A stretch of 59,475 nucleotides of DNA from Candidatus Gastranaerophilales bacterium (GCA_947857085.1 CANUDF010000004.1:1-59475); one strand, 5' to 3'. Counted from the first letter of the stretch, positions 25,460 to 35,344 are shown. Notes: a model not told the origin generated them from the sequence alone. Numbers and translations: made by a program.

Positions 25460-26366
25460 GACGTTTTCCTAACAAAACATCAACAACTTGGGTCGCAATA
25501 TCCATTGCGACTTTTGTTTGTGTTTCTATAGTATTAGCCCCCAGATGAGGAACTGCAACAACATAGTCAGGATATTTTAAAAGCGGTGAATTTTTTATCT
25601 GAGGTTCATTTTCAAAAACATCAGTTGCTACACCTGAAATAATTCCTCTTTTAATACCTTCAACAATATCTTTTTCCACAACAAGACCACCCCTGGCACA
25701 ATTTATTATTTTGACGCCGGGTTTCATATGTGAAATTGCTGTTAAATTTATCATGCCTGTTGTTTCGGGAGTTTTAGGAACATGAAGTGTGATGTAATCA
25801 CATAATGGCAGAAAATCTTCCAATCGTTCAAAATATTTATATTCCGTTACTTTTTTTCTGGAATATACAATTATATTCATGCCGAAAGCTCCTGCTAATT
25901 TCGCAACTCTGGAACCAATTCTGCCAAATCCAATTATGCCAAGAGTTTTGCCAAATAAATCATTTCCGGTAAACCGGCATCTTTCCCATTTACCTTTAAA
26001 GGCTGAAGCACAGGCTGCTGGAATATGGCGTGACAATGCTAACATTAAGGCAATAGTGTGTTCAGCTGTAGCAATTGTATTTCCATCAGGGGAATTAATA
26101 ACACAGATACCTGCTTTATCTGCCGAATTTATATCAACATTATCAAGCCCTGCGCCCACCCGTCCTATTATTTTTAAGTTTACAGCATTAGAAATAACTT
26201 TCGAGGTCACATGAGTTAGGTTGCGCAGAAGAATTGCATCAAAATCAGAAATTATTGAACATAATTGTTCTTCAGATTGTTCAGGCAGGACAACAGTTTC
26301 AATTCCTGCATTATTCAGGATATCAACTGCAATATTATGTACATTATCAACTAATAAAGCTTTCAT
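25425..26366 (-). CDS. serA: D-isomer 2-hydroxyacid dehydrogenase, probable 3-phosphoglycerate dehydrogenase
   Basis: The 313-residue NAD-dependent enzyme has the Rossmann motif LGIIGFGRIGSRVA (about 145-158) and the catalytic triad Arg in NCARGGLV, Glu in DVFENEP and His in AVPHLGANT. The substrate region VGRVGAGLDNVD matches phosphoglycerate dehydrogenases, so serine synthesis is the likely role. It lacks the C-terminal ACT domain of long SerA. It overlaps the upstream gene by one base. Confidence 0.85.
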   Translation of the reverse strand: MKALLVDNVHNIAVDILNNAGIETVVLPEQSEEQLCSIISDFDAILLRNLTHVTSKVISNAVNLKIIGRVGAGLDNVDINSADKAGICVINSPDGNTIATAEHTIALMLALSRHIPAACASAFKGKWERCRFTGNDLFGKTLGIIGFGRIGSRVAKLAGAFGMNIIVYSRKKVTEYKYFERLEDFLPLCDYITLHVPKTPETTGMINLTAISHMKPGVKIINCARGGLVVEKDIVEGIKRGIISGVATDVFENEPQIKNSPLLKYPDYVVAVPHLGANTIETQTKVAMDIATQVVDVLLGKRPRTPVDICSKD

Positions 26367-26713
26367 TAGAACGGTTTCGTTTGATTAAGTTTAAGGCGCA
26401 AATCTCTAAAGCGTGCAATATCTTCCTGAGTTTTGCCGGAATCCTTAAACACCGCCTGAGTAGACGGATGAACCATTAAAACATAATCCATATGAATTTC
26501 AAGGAAATTGTACCTTCTTGGAGATTGATTAGCATTTCTTGGATAAATTTCAGCATTAGTTACAGCCAGAAATCTTCTTTCTCTATCATTCAACAAATCA
26601 GTTAATTCCCTGTTTGTATTTGTATATTTAGAAACATGCACAATACCCTTAATATCATGGTCAACAGTTAAAATGCTGACTTCTATAGGAACAGTATCAA
26701 TATTTTTAGCCAT
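26366..26713 (-). CDS. Conserved 115-aa protein, unknown function
   Basis: The protein begins MAKNIDTVPIEVSILTVDHD and looks like a small all-beta domain (EVSILTVDHDIKGIVHVS, YNFLEIHMDYVLMVHPS) with a helical C-terminus. No catalytic motif is recognised. It has a GAGGA site and a one-base overlap with serA, so it leads a two-gene operon. Confidence 0.7.
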   Translation of the reverse strand: MAKNIDTVPIEVSILTVDHDIKGIVHVSKYTNTNRELTDLLNDRERRFLAVTNAEIYPRNANQSPRRYNFLEIHMDYVLMVHPSTQAVFKDSGKTQEDIARFRDLRLKLNQTKPF

Positions 26714-26780
26714 TTAATTATCCTCTTAATGATATAAGTATATTATATTTTCAAACAATTGTCCAGATGTAAAGATATAT

Positions 26781-27653
26781 TTAAATCTTATCAATTCTCT
26801 TTTTTAGTCTGGCACCGTAAGCCTCATGCACATCAACAATTGATATAAAAGCATTAGAATCAATTTCTCTGATGATTTCTTTCATTTTAGACATTTCAAG
26901 CCTTGAAATAATGCAGTAAATCATAGTTTTATCAACTCTTGAATACCCACCCTGTCCGTAAATATATGTGATGCCTATATCTAATTTATCAATTAATGCC
27001 TGACCAATTTCATAAGATTTATCACTGATGATACGAACAGATTTTGAACTATTTAAACCTTCTATGACTATATCAATTACTTTATAAGCAATAAAATAAG
27101 TAAGCATGGAGTACATTGCTTTTCCCCAGCCAAAAACCAGCCCCGCACCGCAATAAATAAATATATTCATTCCCATAATAAATTCACCGACCGAGAATCC
27201 CCACTTTTTAGAAAGAACAAGCGATAATATTTCTGTTCCGTCAAGTGAACCTTCATTTTTAAGGATTATACCTACACCAATACCAAGGATAATTCCACCA
27301 AAAACTGTTGCAAGTAATAAATCTTCTGTTGCATGGTGTCCATGAAATATATTTAAGGCAAGTGCAAATATAATAACAGCATAAAAAGTTTGTAGGACAA
27401 ACTTTTTACCCATTTTAGTAAATGCAAGGCACAAAAATGGAAAATTAATCAGTAATACTAAGAACCCGAGATTTTTACCGGTTAAATAACTGGTAATCAT
27501 TGAAATACCAATAACTCCGCCATCAATAATGTTATTCGGGGCAAGAAACCCTTCAATTGCCGCAGCAGCAATAAACGCTCCTATCGTTAGGAATAACATT
27601 TTACGTAAAATAAGAGCTATTTTTATTTTTAAAGGAATTCTTTTTTTCTGCAT
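26781..27653 (-). CDS. YitT-family membrane protein
   Basis: The 290-residue protein has five to six transmembrane segments and conserved YitT features (NNIIDGGVIGISMITSY, LLATVFGGIILGIGVGIILKNEGSLDGTEILS) followed by a cytosolic DUF2179 domain (ARIISDKSYEIGQALIDKL-like, MSKMKEIIREIDSNAFISI). The transported substrate is unknown. It is last in the lysA-cdaA-yitT series, one base after cdaA. Confidence 0.85.
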   Translation of the reverse strand: MQKKRIPLKIKIALILRKMLFLTIGAFIAAAAIEGFLAPNNIIDGGVIGISMITSYLTGKNLGFLVLLINFPFLCLAFTKMGKKFVLQTFYAVIIFALALNIFHGHHATEDLLLATVFGGIILGIGVGIILKNEGSLDGTEILSLVLSKKWGFSVGEFIMGMNIFIYCGAGLVFGWGKAMYSMLTYFIAYKVIDIVIEGLNSSKSVRIISDKSYEIGQALIDKLDIGITYIYGQGGYSRVDKTMIYCIISRLEMSKMKEIIREIDSNAFISIVDVHEAYGARLKKRIDKI

Positions 27654-27654
27654 A

Positions 27655-28542
27655 TTATTTCTTCTTAATAGTAATAAAATTATTTATGTTGAAAACAGTC
27701 TTCTTTTCATCTTCATCAGATGTTTTTACTCCGAGAATATTTTCCAAATCAGCCTTCAAACTGACTAAATCATCATACTTCTTCAATGCTCCATCTAAAG
27801 ATACTGACACATCACCTGTCTCTTCAGAGACTACAAGACAGGCCGCATCACTAACTTCAGACATCCCTATAGCCGCTCTGTGACGGGTTCCATATTTCCA
27901 GCTTAACTTCGGATCTTCGGTTAAAGGCAGCAAGACACCCGCAGAAATAATTTTTTCACCATTTATAACAACAGCCCCGTCATGCAATGGTGTATTGGGA
28001 TGGAAAATAGTTAGCAAAAGTTCTGTTGAAACGTCTGCATTTAAAGCTGTTCCAACATCATAATAAGTATTACTCAAATCACTTTGAAAAACTATAAGAG
28101 CGCCAGTATGAGATTTTGAGAAATATTTAACTGCTTCAATTATCTCTTTTACAACATCGATACGTTTGCTGCTATTTTTTTTGTTCGGGTTGCTAAACAG
28201 ACGATTAACAAAATCAACCTGTCCTAAAAATCCTAAAAATCTACGCAACTCCGGCTGAAAAATAACAATTAAACTCAAAGATACTAACGTAACAACAGCC
28301 TTTAAAAACACTCCGAGAATTTTTAAGTCAAGTCTTATAAGAATTTCACTAAAAATCCACAGAAAAATAAGAAAGAATGCACCTTTTACAAATTTTTCAG
28401 ACTGCGTATTTTTGATAAATTTTTTGTAGAAGAAATATAAAATAAGAAATATGATAAAAATTTCAGCAATATTTGTCCAGCTAAAAGACAAATCCAGTGT
28501 ACCGATTAAACTTTGAACATATGCTAAAATTTCAGATATCAT
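27655..28542 (-). CDS. cdaA: Diadenylate cyclase CdaA
   Basis: The 295-residue enzyme makes c-di-AMP from two ATP. Three transmembrane helices at the N-terminus (about 20-95) are followed by a DAC domain with the DGAVVING and GTRHRAAIGMSE motifs (the DGA and RHR catalytic signatures). It lies 2 bases after lysA and one base before the YitT-type gene. The matching phosphodiesterase (pgpH) is also in the window. Confidence 0.95.
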   Translation of the reverse strand: MISEILAYVQSLIGTLDLSFSWTNIAEIFIIFLILYFFYKKFIKNTQSEKFVKGAFFLIFLWIFSEILIRLDLKILGVFLKAVVTLVSLSLIVIFQPELRRFLGFLGQVDFVNRLFSNPNKKNSSKRIDVVKEIIEAVKYFSKSHTGALIVFQSDLSNTYYDVGTALNADVSTELLLTIFHPNTPLHDGAVVINGEKIISAGVLLPLTEDPKLSWKYGTRHRAAIGMSEVSDAACLVVSEETGDVSVSLDGALKKYDDLVSLKADLENILGVKTSDEDEKKTVFNINNFITIKKK

Positions 28543-28544
28543 AA

Positions 28545-29870
28545 CTAACTTAACCCATTTGGAATAACATCATGAGAAATCAAATCTTCTAATGTCTCTC
28601 TATTTACTATAATATCAGATTGTGAATTATTTACAAGTACCATAGCCGGTTTTTGTACCCTATTATAATTTGAAGCCATTGAGTAATTATACGCGCCTGT
28701 GTTAAAAACACATAGTATATCGCCTTCTTCAGGATTTGGCAGTTCGATATTTTTTATTAAAATATCTCCGGATTCACAAAATCTTCCGGCAATTGTAACC
28801 TTTTGTAAAGCATCTTTGATATTCGGCTTATTTACAATTTGAGCAGTATATTCTGCCTGATACATGGACGGACGGGCATTATCGGCCATTCCACCGTCTA
28901 CAGCAACATATTTCGTACCATAAGGAACCTGTTTTGAGCTTCCTATCGAGTAAAGGGTGACACCGGAGGTGGAAATTATGCTTCTGCCGGGTTCAATAAA
29001 AACAGTTGGCAGCTCTATATTATATTTTTCAATAGCAGAATTAAGTCTTTGAATTACTATACTTGCAATATCTTTTGGTTCAGGAGGGCAGTCTGTTTCA
29101 ACATATTTTACACCTAAACCTCCGCCAATATTTATTTCATCCAGTTTAATATTATATTTTTGTTCTAATCTTGCAATCTCTTTAACAAGAATTTCAACTT
29201 CATCACCGTAAATAGAAGTCTCAAAAATTTGAGACCCGATATGTGCATGCAAACCATGAATTTTTAAATTTGTATATTCATTTTTTATAAGTTCAACTGC
29301 ATCATCAATTTGTGTTAAATCAAAACCGAATTTTGAATCCAAATGCCCTGTTTGAATATATTCATGCGTATGGCATTCAATACCAGGTGTTATTCTCAAA
29401 AGAATATCGACATTTTTATTTTTGCTTAGTGCAATTTCATTTAATAAAGAAAGTTCAAAAAAGTTATCAACAGATATTCTTCCAACATCTAAATCCAATG
29501 CTAAAGCAAGTTCATCAAAAGACTTGTTGTTTCCGTTAAAAAGCACCTTTGACATATCAACACCGGCTTTATATACGGTATAAATTTCCCCAGCAGACAC
29601 GACATCAAATCCAAACCCCTCACTTGCAATTATTGCAGATGTTGCAAGAGTACACAAAGCTTTTGAAGCGTACATCATCTGCACTTTTCGATAAGAGGCA
29701 AAAGCTTCTTTGTATTCTCTGCAAATACTTCTTAATGTCACATTATCAATAACATAAAGCGGAGTCCCGTATGTTTCAGCAAGTTTAACCAAATCACATC
29801 CGCCTATTTCAAGGTTTCCTCTTTCATTAACTACAGTTGTAATTGGTTTAATAGATTGATTTGTGCTCAT
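28545..29870 (-). CDS. lysA: Diaminopimelate decarboxylase
   Basis: This 441-residue PLP enzyme makes lysine from meso-diaminopimelate. Motifs seen are the PLP lysine in MYASKAL (about residue 70), HAHIGSQI, INIGGGLGV, EPGRSI and GRFCESGDIL, followed by CVFNTGAYNYSMASNYN at the C-terminal active site. An AGAGGA site precedes the ATG. It lies in a minus-strand series from nanE to yitT. Confidence 0.95.
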   Translation of the reverse strand: MSTNQSIKPITTVVNERGNLEIGGCDLVKLAETYGTPLYVIDNVTLRSICREYKEAFASYRKVQMMYASKALCTLATSAIIASEGFGFDVVSAGEIYTVYKAGVDMSKVLFNGNNKSFDELALALDLDVGRISVDNFFELSLLNEIALSKNKNVDILLRITPGIECHTHEYIQTGHLDSKFGFDLTQIDDAVELIKNEYTNLKIHGLHAHIGSQIFETSIYGDEVEILVKEIARLEQKYNIKLDEINIGGGLGVKYVETDCPPEPKDIASIVIQRLNSAIEKYNIELPTVFIEPGRSIISTSGVTLYSIGSSKQVPYGTKYVAVDGGMADNARPSMYQAEYTAQIVNKPNIKDALQKVTIAGRFCESGDILIKNIELPNPEEGDILCVFNTGAYNYSMASNYNRVQKPAMVLVNNSQSDIIVNRETLEDLISHDVIPNGLS

Positions 29871-29891
29871 TTGATGTCCTCTCTTTACATA

Positions 29892-30854
29892 CTAGAGTAA
29901 CATATAAAGAAGAAAAGACAAACAAAGAATGAGTGTAAACCATGTATTAATATTACGTGCCAGATAAAGTCTTAAATAAAAACTCTGCGTTCCTTCCCGT
30001 TCTATATGCTCCCAGTTTCCGAGCGGGTAATTCCACCAGTAAATTTGCGGAATCCATGTTTTATCTTCGATATAAATTTTCATAGTTTTATACAAAAGAA
30101 CAACAAGAGGAATTGTTATGTATGAAACCAACAAAAGATAAATATGAGACATTAGAGCAAATAGTGTTATAGCGAAATACCCCGCTATATAAAACATTAT
30201 CAAAACCTTAAGTGAATTGTTCTTATTCTTAAAAGAACAAGCGAGAGTTTTTTTATGAGAACATAAATCTCCATCATAATCCAGAAGGGTATGAGTATAC
30301 AAAAATGCAATAACAAACATACAAACGGCAGCAGATAAGAACAAAACTTCTTTAGAAAAATGCCCTGTCATAACATAATATACACCCTCAAACAACAACG
30401 GGCCGTAAGTCATACCAACAGCAAATTCTCCAAGACCTATCATTGTAAATTTTGAATAAAAAAGAACAAAAATTCCGGCGAGAAGTGCAATGATAACTAC
30501 GCCGTAACCAGTTAAAAACGTGAGTAATGCCCCTATTAAAAAAGCGATTAAACAACAAACAAGTCCGGCCTTAAGCATACCTTTATGAGTAATAAGCCCA
30601 TCTGTTATAAATTTACATTTGCAAATCTGAGCAGATTTAAGATACTTTTCGTCTTTACACAAAATTTTATAGTCGTTATAATCGTCCAGAATATTAGTTG
30701 CAAGATGCGCAAATATAATCCCGATTAATGCAATAACACCATACAGAACATTACCTTTATCAAATGTATAAATAAAAACAACCAGCCAAGACATAACTGT
30801 CACAGGTAATGCAAAAGCTCTTGAACAGTTCCACCAGAATTTAAACCCTCTCAT
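29892..30854 (-). CDS. UbiA-family prenyltransferase
   Basis: The 320-residue, eight- to nine-helix membrane protein has the two Asp-rich motifs of the family: NILDDYNDYK (about 53-62) and LLDYDGDLCSHKKT (about 192-205). The family attaches polyprenyl chains to aromatic acceptors; the MenA subgroup is closest by motif spacing, which would mean menaquinone synthesis, but no other quinone gene is nearby. One-base overlap with the 72-aa gene. Confidence 0.8.
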   Translation of the reverse strand: MRGFKFWWNCSRAFALPVTVMSWLVVFIYTFDKGNVLYGVIALIGIIFAHLATNILDDYNDYKILCKDEKYLKSAQICKCKFITDGLITHKGMLKAGLVCCLIAFLIGALLTFLTGYGVVIIALLAGIFVLFYSKFTMIGLGEFAVGMTYGPLLFEGVYYVMTGHFSKEVLFLSAAVCMFVIAFLYTHTLLDYDGDLCSHKKTLACSFKNKNNSLKVLIMFYIAGYFAITLFALMSHIYLLLVSYITIPLVVLLYKTMKIYIEDKTWIPQIYWWNYPLGNWEHIEREGTQSFYLRLYLARNINTWFTLILCLSFLLYMLL

Positions 30855-31072
30855 TATTTTAATATACTCCCCAGTCCTACTACATCTTCATAATTTGCAC
30901 CGGCTTCCAGGATTTCTTCAGCTGAAAGACCAAAAAGAGTTATCAGACCATAAACATCATTATCGCCGCTATTCAACATATCAACAACCATTTCTACTGC
31001 CTCATCTCTAGACAAGCGCGAAAATCTGTCATTTATTCCGAGATGTAAGCTTCTTTTCTTTGCTTTACCCAA
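30854..31072 (-). CDS. Small 72-aa protein, unknown
   Basis: It contains helical sequence DEAVEMVVDMLNSGDNDVYGLITLFGLSAEEILEAG, with no known motif. Tight packing (2 bases after the ROK kinase, one-base overlap with UbiA) indicates that it is a real operon gene. Confidence 0.6.
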   Translation of the reverse strand: MGKAKKRSLHLGINDRFSRLSRDEAVEMVVDMLNSGDNDVYGLITLFGLSAEEILEAGANYEDVVGLGSILK

Positions 31073-31073
31073 C

Positions 31074-31949
31074 TCAAAAACCCTTTCTAAATGCTAAAAG
31101 TGCAGCACCAATCATGCCTGAATAATTCCCCGCTGTTGCTTTAACTACCTTAGTAGGAGTTGTAACAAGCTCTTTGTTAACAAATTCCGTTAAATAATCA
31201 GTATCAACAAATTCTGCCATAGATCCTGATAAAACAATAACATCAGGGTCAAAAAGATTTGCAAGTCCTATAAGTCCGTATGCAATATCATTCTGCCAGC
31301 GCTCATGAATTGATGACATAAGTTTATCACCATTCTTCCAACCGTCAATAATATTATAAGTTGTGATGTTTTTGTTTCCTGAAATTTCTTCTCCGGTAAG
31401 TTTTAGCCCTGTTCCTGAACAATATATCTCAAAACAATCCCATGACCCGCAAGTACATTTTCTATATTTATCGGTCCGCATTTTAAAATGCATTTCGCCT
31501 GCCGCACCGTTTTTACCTTTTAGAAGGGTACCGTCAACAATAATTCCACCGCCAACACCTGTACCTAACGTAAGCATAACTGAATGCTGGAAACCTTTTG
31601 AAGCTCCGATTTCATATTCAGCCCATGCTGCACAATTTGCATCATTTTCTACAAAAACAGGCTTATTAGATAATGCCTGAAAATCAGTTGTTGGATATTC
31701 TTTTGCAATATTCCCCGTAGAACCTAAAATTTTATTATTATCATTATTTACAGCACCGCAAGTTGAAAAAGCTATAACATCAACTTCTTTTTCATACTTT
31801 TCTATAATTGTTTTAAAGGTAGAAATTATTTCATCATAATTTTTAGAAGTAGGGTATTTTTCAATTTTAGAAATTATTTCACCATTTTCATTAACAATGG
31901 TATTGTATATTTTTGTTCCACCGACATCTATTGCAAGAGCTTTTCTCAC
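31074..31949 (-). CDS. ROK-family sugar kinase
   Basis: The protein begins with MRKALAIDVGGTKIYNTIV (phosphate loop) from a GTG at 31947-31949; GGGGG lies five bases upstream. ATP-binding LGTGVGGGIIVDG and the ROK zinc-type cluster CTCGSWDCFEIYCSG (about residues 160-175) are seen. The start overlaps the nanE stop by one base (TAGTG). Glucokinase or N-acetylmannosamine kinase are both possible; the coupling to nanE favours ManNAc or GlcNAc-type substrates (inference). Confidence 0.85.
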   Translation of the reverse strand: MRKALAIDVGGTKIYNTIVNENGEIISKIEKYPTSKNYDEIISTFKTIIEKYEKEVDVIAFSTCGAVNNDNNKILGSTGNIAKEYPTTDFQALSNKPVFVENDANCAAWAEYEIGASKGFQHSVMLTLGTGVGGGIIVDGTLLKGKNGAAGEMHFKMRTDKYRKCTCGSWDCFEIYCSGTGLKLTGEEISGNKNITTYNIIDGWKNGDKLMSSIHERWQNDIAYGLIGLANLFDPDVIVLSGSMAEFVDTDYLTEFVNKELVTTPTKVVKATAGNYSGMIGAALLAFRKGF

Positions 31950-32635
31950 TAATGCCCCCTTTGCACAAAACGTTTTGTAATCAGCTGCGGACGGGTAATT
32001 GCTGATCCTATGACAACACAATGCGCCCCTAGTTCAAAAGCCTTATCCACTTCATCAGGCTCCCATATACGCCCTTCCAATACAACAGGGATATCGACAG
32101 CTTTGGCAAGTCTCTCAAGCAGCGGGAAATCAGGTCCAGCAGGCGAATTTTTTGATTCTAATGTATATCCTGCAAGTGTTGTTGATAGAATATCGGCTCC
32201 CGATTTTGCAGCTTCAATACCTTCCTCATAAGTAGAAATATCTGCCATCGCAATTCTTTTATTTATATGAATGTATTTAATCATTTCAACTAATGAAGCT
32301 TTATTAGGTCTCGGTCTTTGAGTTCCGTCAAAAGCAATAACATCAGCTCCTGCATCCACAAGCGCAATAACATCATCAAGCGTTGGAGTTATATAAACAA
32401 TTTCCTTATAATTTGCAGGTATGATATCCGGCTTTGTAATCCCTATAACCGGGACATCAAACAAAACTTTTGCATTTTTCACATCCCTTACACCTGCAAC
32501 ACGAAGTCCGCCTGCCCCGCCTTTTACAACAGATTTCATCATGGCTGCCATACATTTTTCAAGATATAAAGGCTCGCTGGGCATTGCCTGTACTGAAACC
32601 ACTACTTTATTTTTCAAACGTTCAATTATATCCAT
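31949..32635 (-). CDS. nanE: N-acetylmannosamine-6-phosphate 2-epimerase
   Basis: The 228-residue TIM-barrel protein matches NanE: VVSVQAMPSEPLY at the N-terminus, GAGGLRVAG, PVIGITKPD, DVIAFDGTQRPRP, MADISTYEEG and PVVLEGRIWEPDEV, GAHCVVIGSAITRP at the phosphate site. It converts ManNAc-6-P to GlcNAc-6-P in amino sugar use. It is coupled to a ROK kinase, but no sialate lyase or transporter gene is adjacent. Confidence 0.92.
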   Translation of the reverse strand: MDIIERLKNKVVVSVQAMPSEPLYLEKCMAAMMKSVVKGGAGGLRVAGVRDVKNAKVLFDVPVIGITKPDIIPANYKEIVYITPTLDDVIALVDAGADVIAFDGTQRPRPNKASLVEMIKYIHINKRIAMADISTYEEGIEAAKSGADILSTTLAGYTLESKNSPAGPDFPLLERLAKAVDIPVVLEGRIWEPDEVDKAFELGAHCVVIGSAITRPQLITKRFVQRGH

Positions 32636-32696
32636 AGAAGATATTATAGCCCAAAAATGTTTTTTAGGATATAATAATAAAAAGCAGTGAGGTAAT

Positions 32697-34025
32697 ATGA
32701 AACAAAGTTTAATAAAATATCCGTATCTAACAAAAGATGTAGAGGTTTATAAACATGAAAACGGCCATACGATTGTTCTGGCTCACAAAGAAGGTATCCT
32801 TGCAAATATTAGCACCTGGGTAAAAACAGGTTCAATAAATGAAAATGATAAAAACAACGGGATATCACATTTTCTTGAACACCTTATGTTTAAAGGCACA
32901 CACAAACATAAGGCAGGTGAATTTGATAAAATTCTTGAGGCTAAAGGTGCAATTGTTAACGCCGCAACATGGAAAGATTACACTTTCTACTATGTAACTT
33001 TACCGAAAGGTGAAAAATGTGCTGATTTAAATTTGGCAATAGAACTTCATGCTGATATGATGCTTGATCCTGTTCTGCCTGAAGAAGAAATTGGAACACC
33101 TTTCAACTTGCAGGATAAAAACGTAAACGATAAAAGGGAACGACACGTTGTTATTGAGGAAATCAGAATGCGTAAGGATCAATCCTGGACTAAAGTTTAC
33201 AACACCTGTAATTTTAACATGTACACAAAACACCCTTATAAGCGTGATGTAATAGGAACTCCTGAGATAATATCACAGGTTACGCGCAATGATATAATGG
33301 ATTACTACAAAACATTTTATACGCCGGAAAATATGACAACCATTATTGTTGGAGATTTTGACCACGAAGAAATACTTAAAAAAGTAGAAAAAGAATTTGA
33401 TTTTAAAGACAGAAAAAATGCACCGAAACTTGAACATGACATCGACTTACCAACGCAAGAAACAAAATACATAGAAGAAACATCCCATATTAATACATCT
33501 TATGCAATGCTGGGCTGGCTCGGGCCCAAAGCACATGATGTAAAAGCAACAATCTGTCTGGATTTAATAAGTATAATTCTTGGAGACGGAACCAGCTCCA
33601 GATTGTATCAAAACTTAATCGAAAAACTTCCTGAACCTGTATTTAATATGGTAAGTTCAGAACATTACCAGTTTAAAGACGGAAACAACTTTTTTATACA
33701 AGCTAACTTCAAACCGGAAAAGAAAACTGAAGCTCTAAATCTTATAAAAGAAGAATTGTCAGGACTTTTGACAAACAGAATTACAGATGAAGAACTTCAA
33801 AAAGCAAAGAAAAAATCAAAATCAAAATTTGCATATTCTGCTGAAACAGTTTCAGAAATTGGTGAAAATATTGGATATTTCACGACGGTATGCGGAGATT
33901 TAAAAATTATTGAGCATTATTTAAATGACCTTGAAAACATAACCGTTGATGATTTGGAAAATGCTGTAAGAAAATACCTTAATATAAATAATGCGGTTAT
34001 TTCCGTACTCGTACCTGAAGCATAA
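32697..34025 (+). CDS. M16-family (insulinase-type) zinc peptidase
   Basis: The 442-residue protein has the inverted zinc motif HFLEH (about residues 61-65) and the downstream Glu region VVIEEIRM about 75 residues later, as in PqqL/mitochondrial processing peptidase-like M16B proteins. The C-terminal half is the inactive M16 repeat. No signal peptide, so cytosolic. It is divergent from nanE with a GAGGT site and a TATAAT about 20 bases upstream. Confidence 0.9.
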   Translation: MKQSLIKYPYLTKDVEVYKHENGHTIVLAHKEGILANISTWVKTGSINENDKNNGISHFLEHLMFKGTHKHKAGEFDKILEAKGAIVNAATWKDYTFYYVTLPKGEKCADLNLAIELHADMMLDPVLPEEEIGTPFNLQDKNVNDKRERHVVIEEIRMRKDQSWTKVYNTCNFNMYTKHPYKRDVIGTPEIISQVTRNDIMDYYKTFYTPENMTTIIVGDFDHEEILKKVEKEFDFKDRKNAPKLEHDIDLPTQETKYIEETSHINTSYAMLGWLGPKAHDVKATICLDLISIILGDGTSSRLYQNLIEKLPEPVFNMVSSEHYQFKDGNNFFIQANFKPEKKTEALNLIKEELSGLLTNRITDEELQKAKKKSKSKFAYSAETVSEIGENIGYFTTVCGDLKIIEHYLNDLENITVDDLENAVRKYLNINNAVISVLVPEA

Positions 34026-34060
34026 TTTTCTGATATAATTATATTAAAAAGGATATAAGA

Positions 34061-34651
34061 ATGGCAGAAAATTTAGAAGTACAACTTGCAGCTGTGAAAG
34101 AAAAATGTTTGAGCTGTAAAAAATGTAGTTTGTGCAAAAGCAGAACAAATATTGTTTTTTCAGGCGGAATTCCAAATCATAAACTTATGCTTATAGGAGA
34201 AGCTCCGGGCTATTATGAAGACCAAAAAGGCGAACCTTTTGTTGGAAAAGCCGGTCAGCTTTTAGACAAAATATTTGCATCTGTTGGTCTATCAAGAGAA
34301 AAAGATGTTTACATCTGTAATACAATAAAATGCAGACCTCCGGAAAACCGCGACCCGTTACCTGAGGAAAAGGAAGCCTGCAAAGAGTATTTAGAAGCTC
34401 AGATTGAAATTTTGAAACCTAGAATTATTCTTTTATGCGGACGAGTTGCGGTAAATTCAATTCTTGGTACAACACAAGGCATAACAAGAATCCGCGGGCG
34501 CTGGTTTGAAGGTCCGAATTTTTCCAAAATGATGCCTATTTTCCACCCATCATACTTATTGCGTAATGACAGCCGTGAAAAAGGAAGCCCTAAATGGCTT
34601 ATGTGGCAAGACATCCAGGAAATTAAAAAAGCTTACGATATGCTGGATTAA
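34061..34651 (+). CDS. Uracil-DNA glycosylase, family 4
   Basis: The 196-residue protein has the 4Fe-4S cysteines (CLSCKKCSLCKSR), motif A GEAPGYYED, NTIKCRPPENRDP and motif B HPSYLLRN. It removes uracil from DNA at the start of base excision repair. A TATAAT promoter and an AAGGA site lie upstream; it follows the M16 gene by 35 bases. Confidence 0.92.
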   Translation: MAENLEVQLAAVKEKCLSCKKCSLCKSRTNIVFSGGIPNHKLMLIGEAPGYYEDQKGEPFVGKAGQLLDKIFASVGLSREKDVYICNTIKCRPPENRDPLPEEKEACKEYLEAQIEILKPRIILLCGRVAVNSILGTTQGITRIRGRWFEGPNFSKMMPIFHPSYLLRNDSREKGSPKWLMWQDIQEIKKAYDMLD

Positions 34652-34652
34652 T

Positions 34653-35340
34653 TTATTTAATTTTTAGCGGATAATCATCTTTAAATTCCCAGTTATCTAA
34701 AAACAAAAGCTGTGAACAATGATTTCTACGTGTTTCATTACACAATTTTTTAAGATTTTCTCTGTCTTCCATATCCTTAGTAATTTCTTCCTCATCCTCT
34801 ATAATATCTCCGGTCCAGTTATAAGCCGTAAATTTACCGGTGTCCTTGTACATTAAAAAATAAAATGTTCTTATACCCATATCATCTTCTTTATCAGAGT
34901 CTCCAATTGCATATATTATATCGAGAGCAGAGCCTGAATGCATTCTCATATGTGATCCGTCTTGAAAATAAACATAAAACCAATCTCCGCCAATTTCAGT
35001 ACGGGTTACAGTTTTAAAATAAGGGGCAAAATATTTATTCCAAAATTCTTCGGCACTTTTAGGTTTACCACTTGGATAATCCCAATATTCAGCAGGTTCA
35101 TTATCAATTTCAGATAAAGCTATTGCATTCTGCATTGTGGAATAAAATCTCTTTAATCTAACAGAATATTCTTTCAATTTGTAATTTGTAACAAGTGTAG
35201 GCATAGTCATTGCCGCAACAACACCGATAATTCCTAAGGTAATAAGCACCTCTGCCAATGTAAAACCTTCATTACGGCGAAAACCCTTGTTTTTCCTACT
35301 TAGAGGAGACGCCCCCCCCCCCGATTCCGCATTTTTCCAT
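34653..35340 (-). CDS. Prepilin-like protein with poly-G leader, out of frame in this sequence
   Basis: The start at ATG 35338-35340 has a GGAGG site that lies inside the last codons of ilvB, 4 bases after the ilvB stop. It reads MEKCGI, then 11 G (35312-35322), then VSSK and a TAG. With 10 or 13 G the frame runs through without a stop into RRNEG|FTLAEVLITLGIIGVVAAMTMPTLV. In that state the leader would be MEKCGIGGGASPLSRKNKG plus FRRNEG. The ectodomain is short (about 175 residues) and acidic with one C-terminal Cys pair. Unlike two relatives there is no inner promoter or ATG, so with 11 G it should be off. Apparent co-transcription with ilvB. Confidence 0.8.
35312..35322 (-). repeat. G11 tract in prepilin leader
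   Basis: Eleven C on the plus strand, 18 bases after the start codon on the coding strand. Losing one G restores the prepilin frame. Confidence 0.9.
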
Positions 35341-35344
35341 TTTT

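Noticed and set aside
31074-31949. Calling the ROK protein glucokinase or NanK outright
   Set aside because: The kinase motifs do not fix the sugar; the nanE overlap is only contextual evidence.
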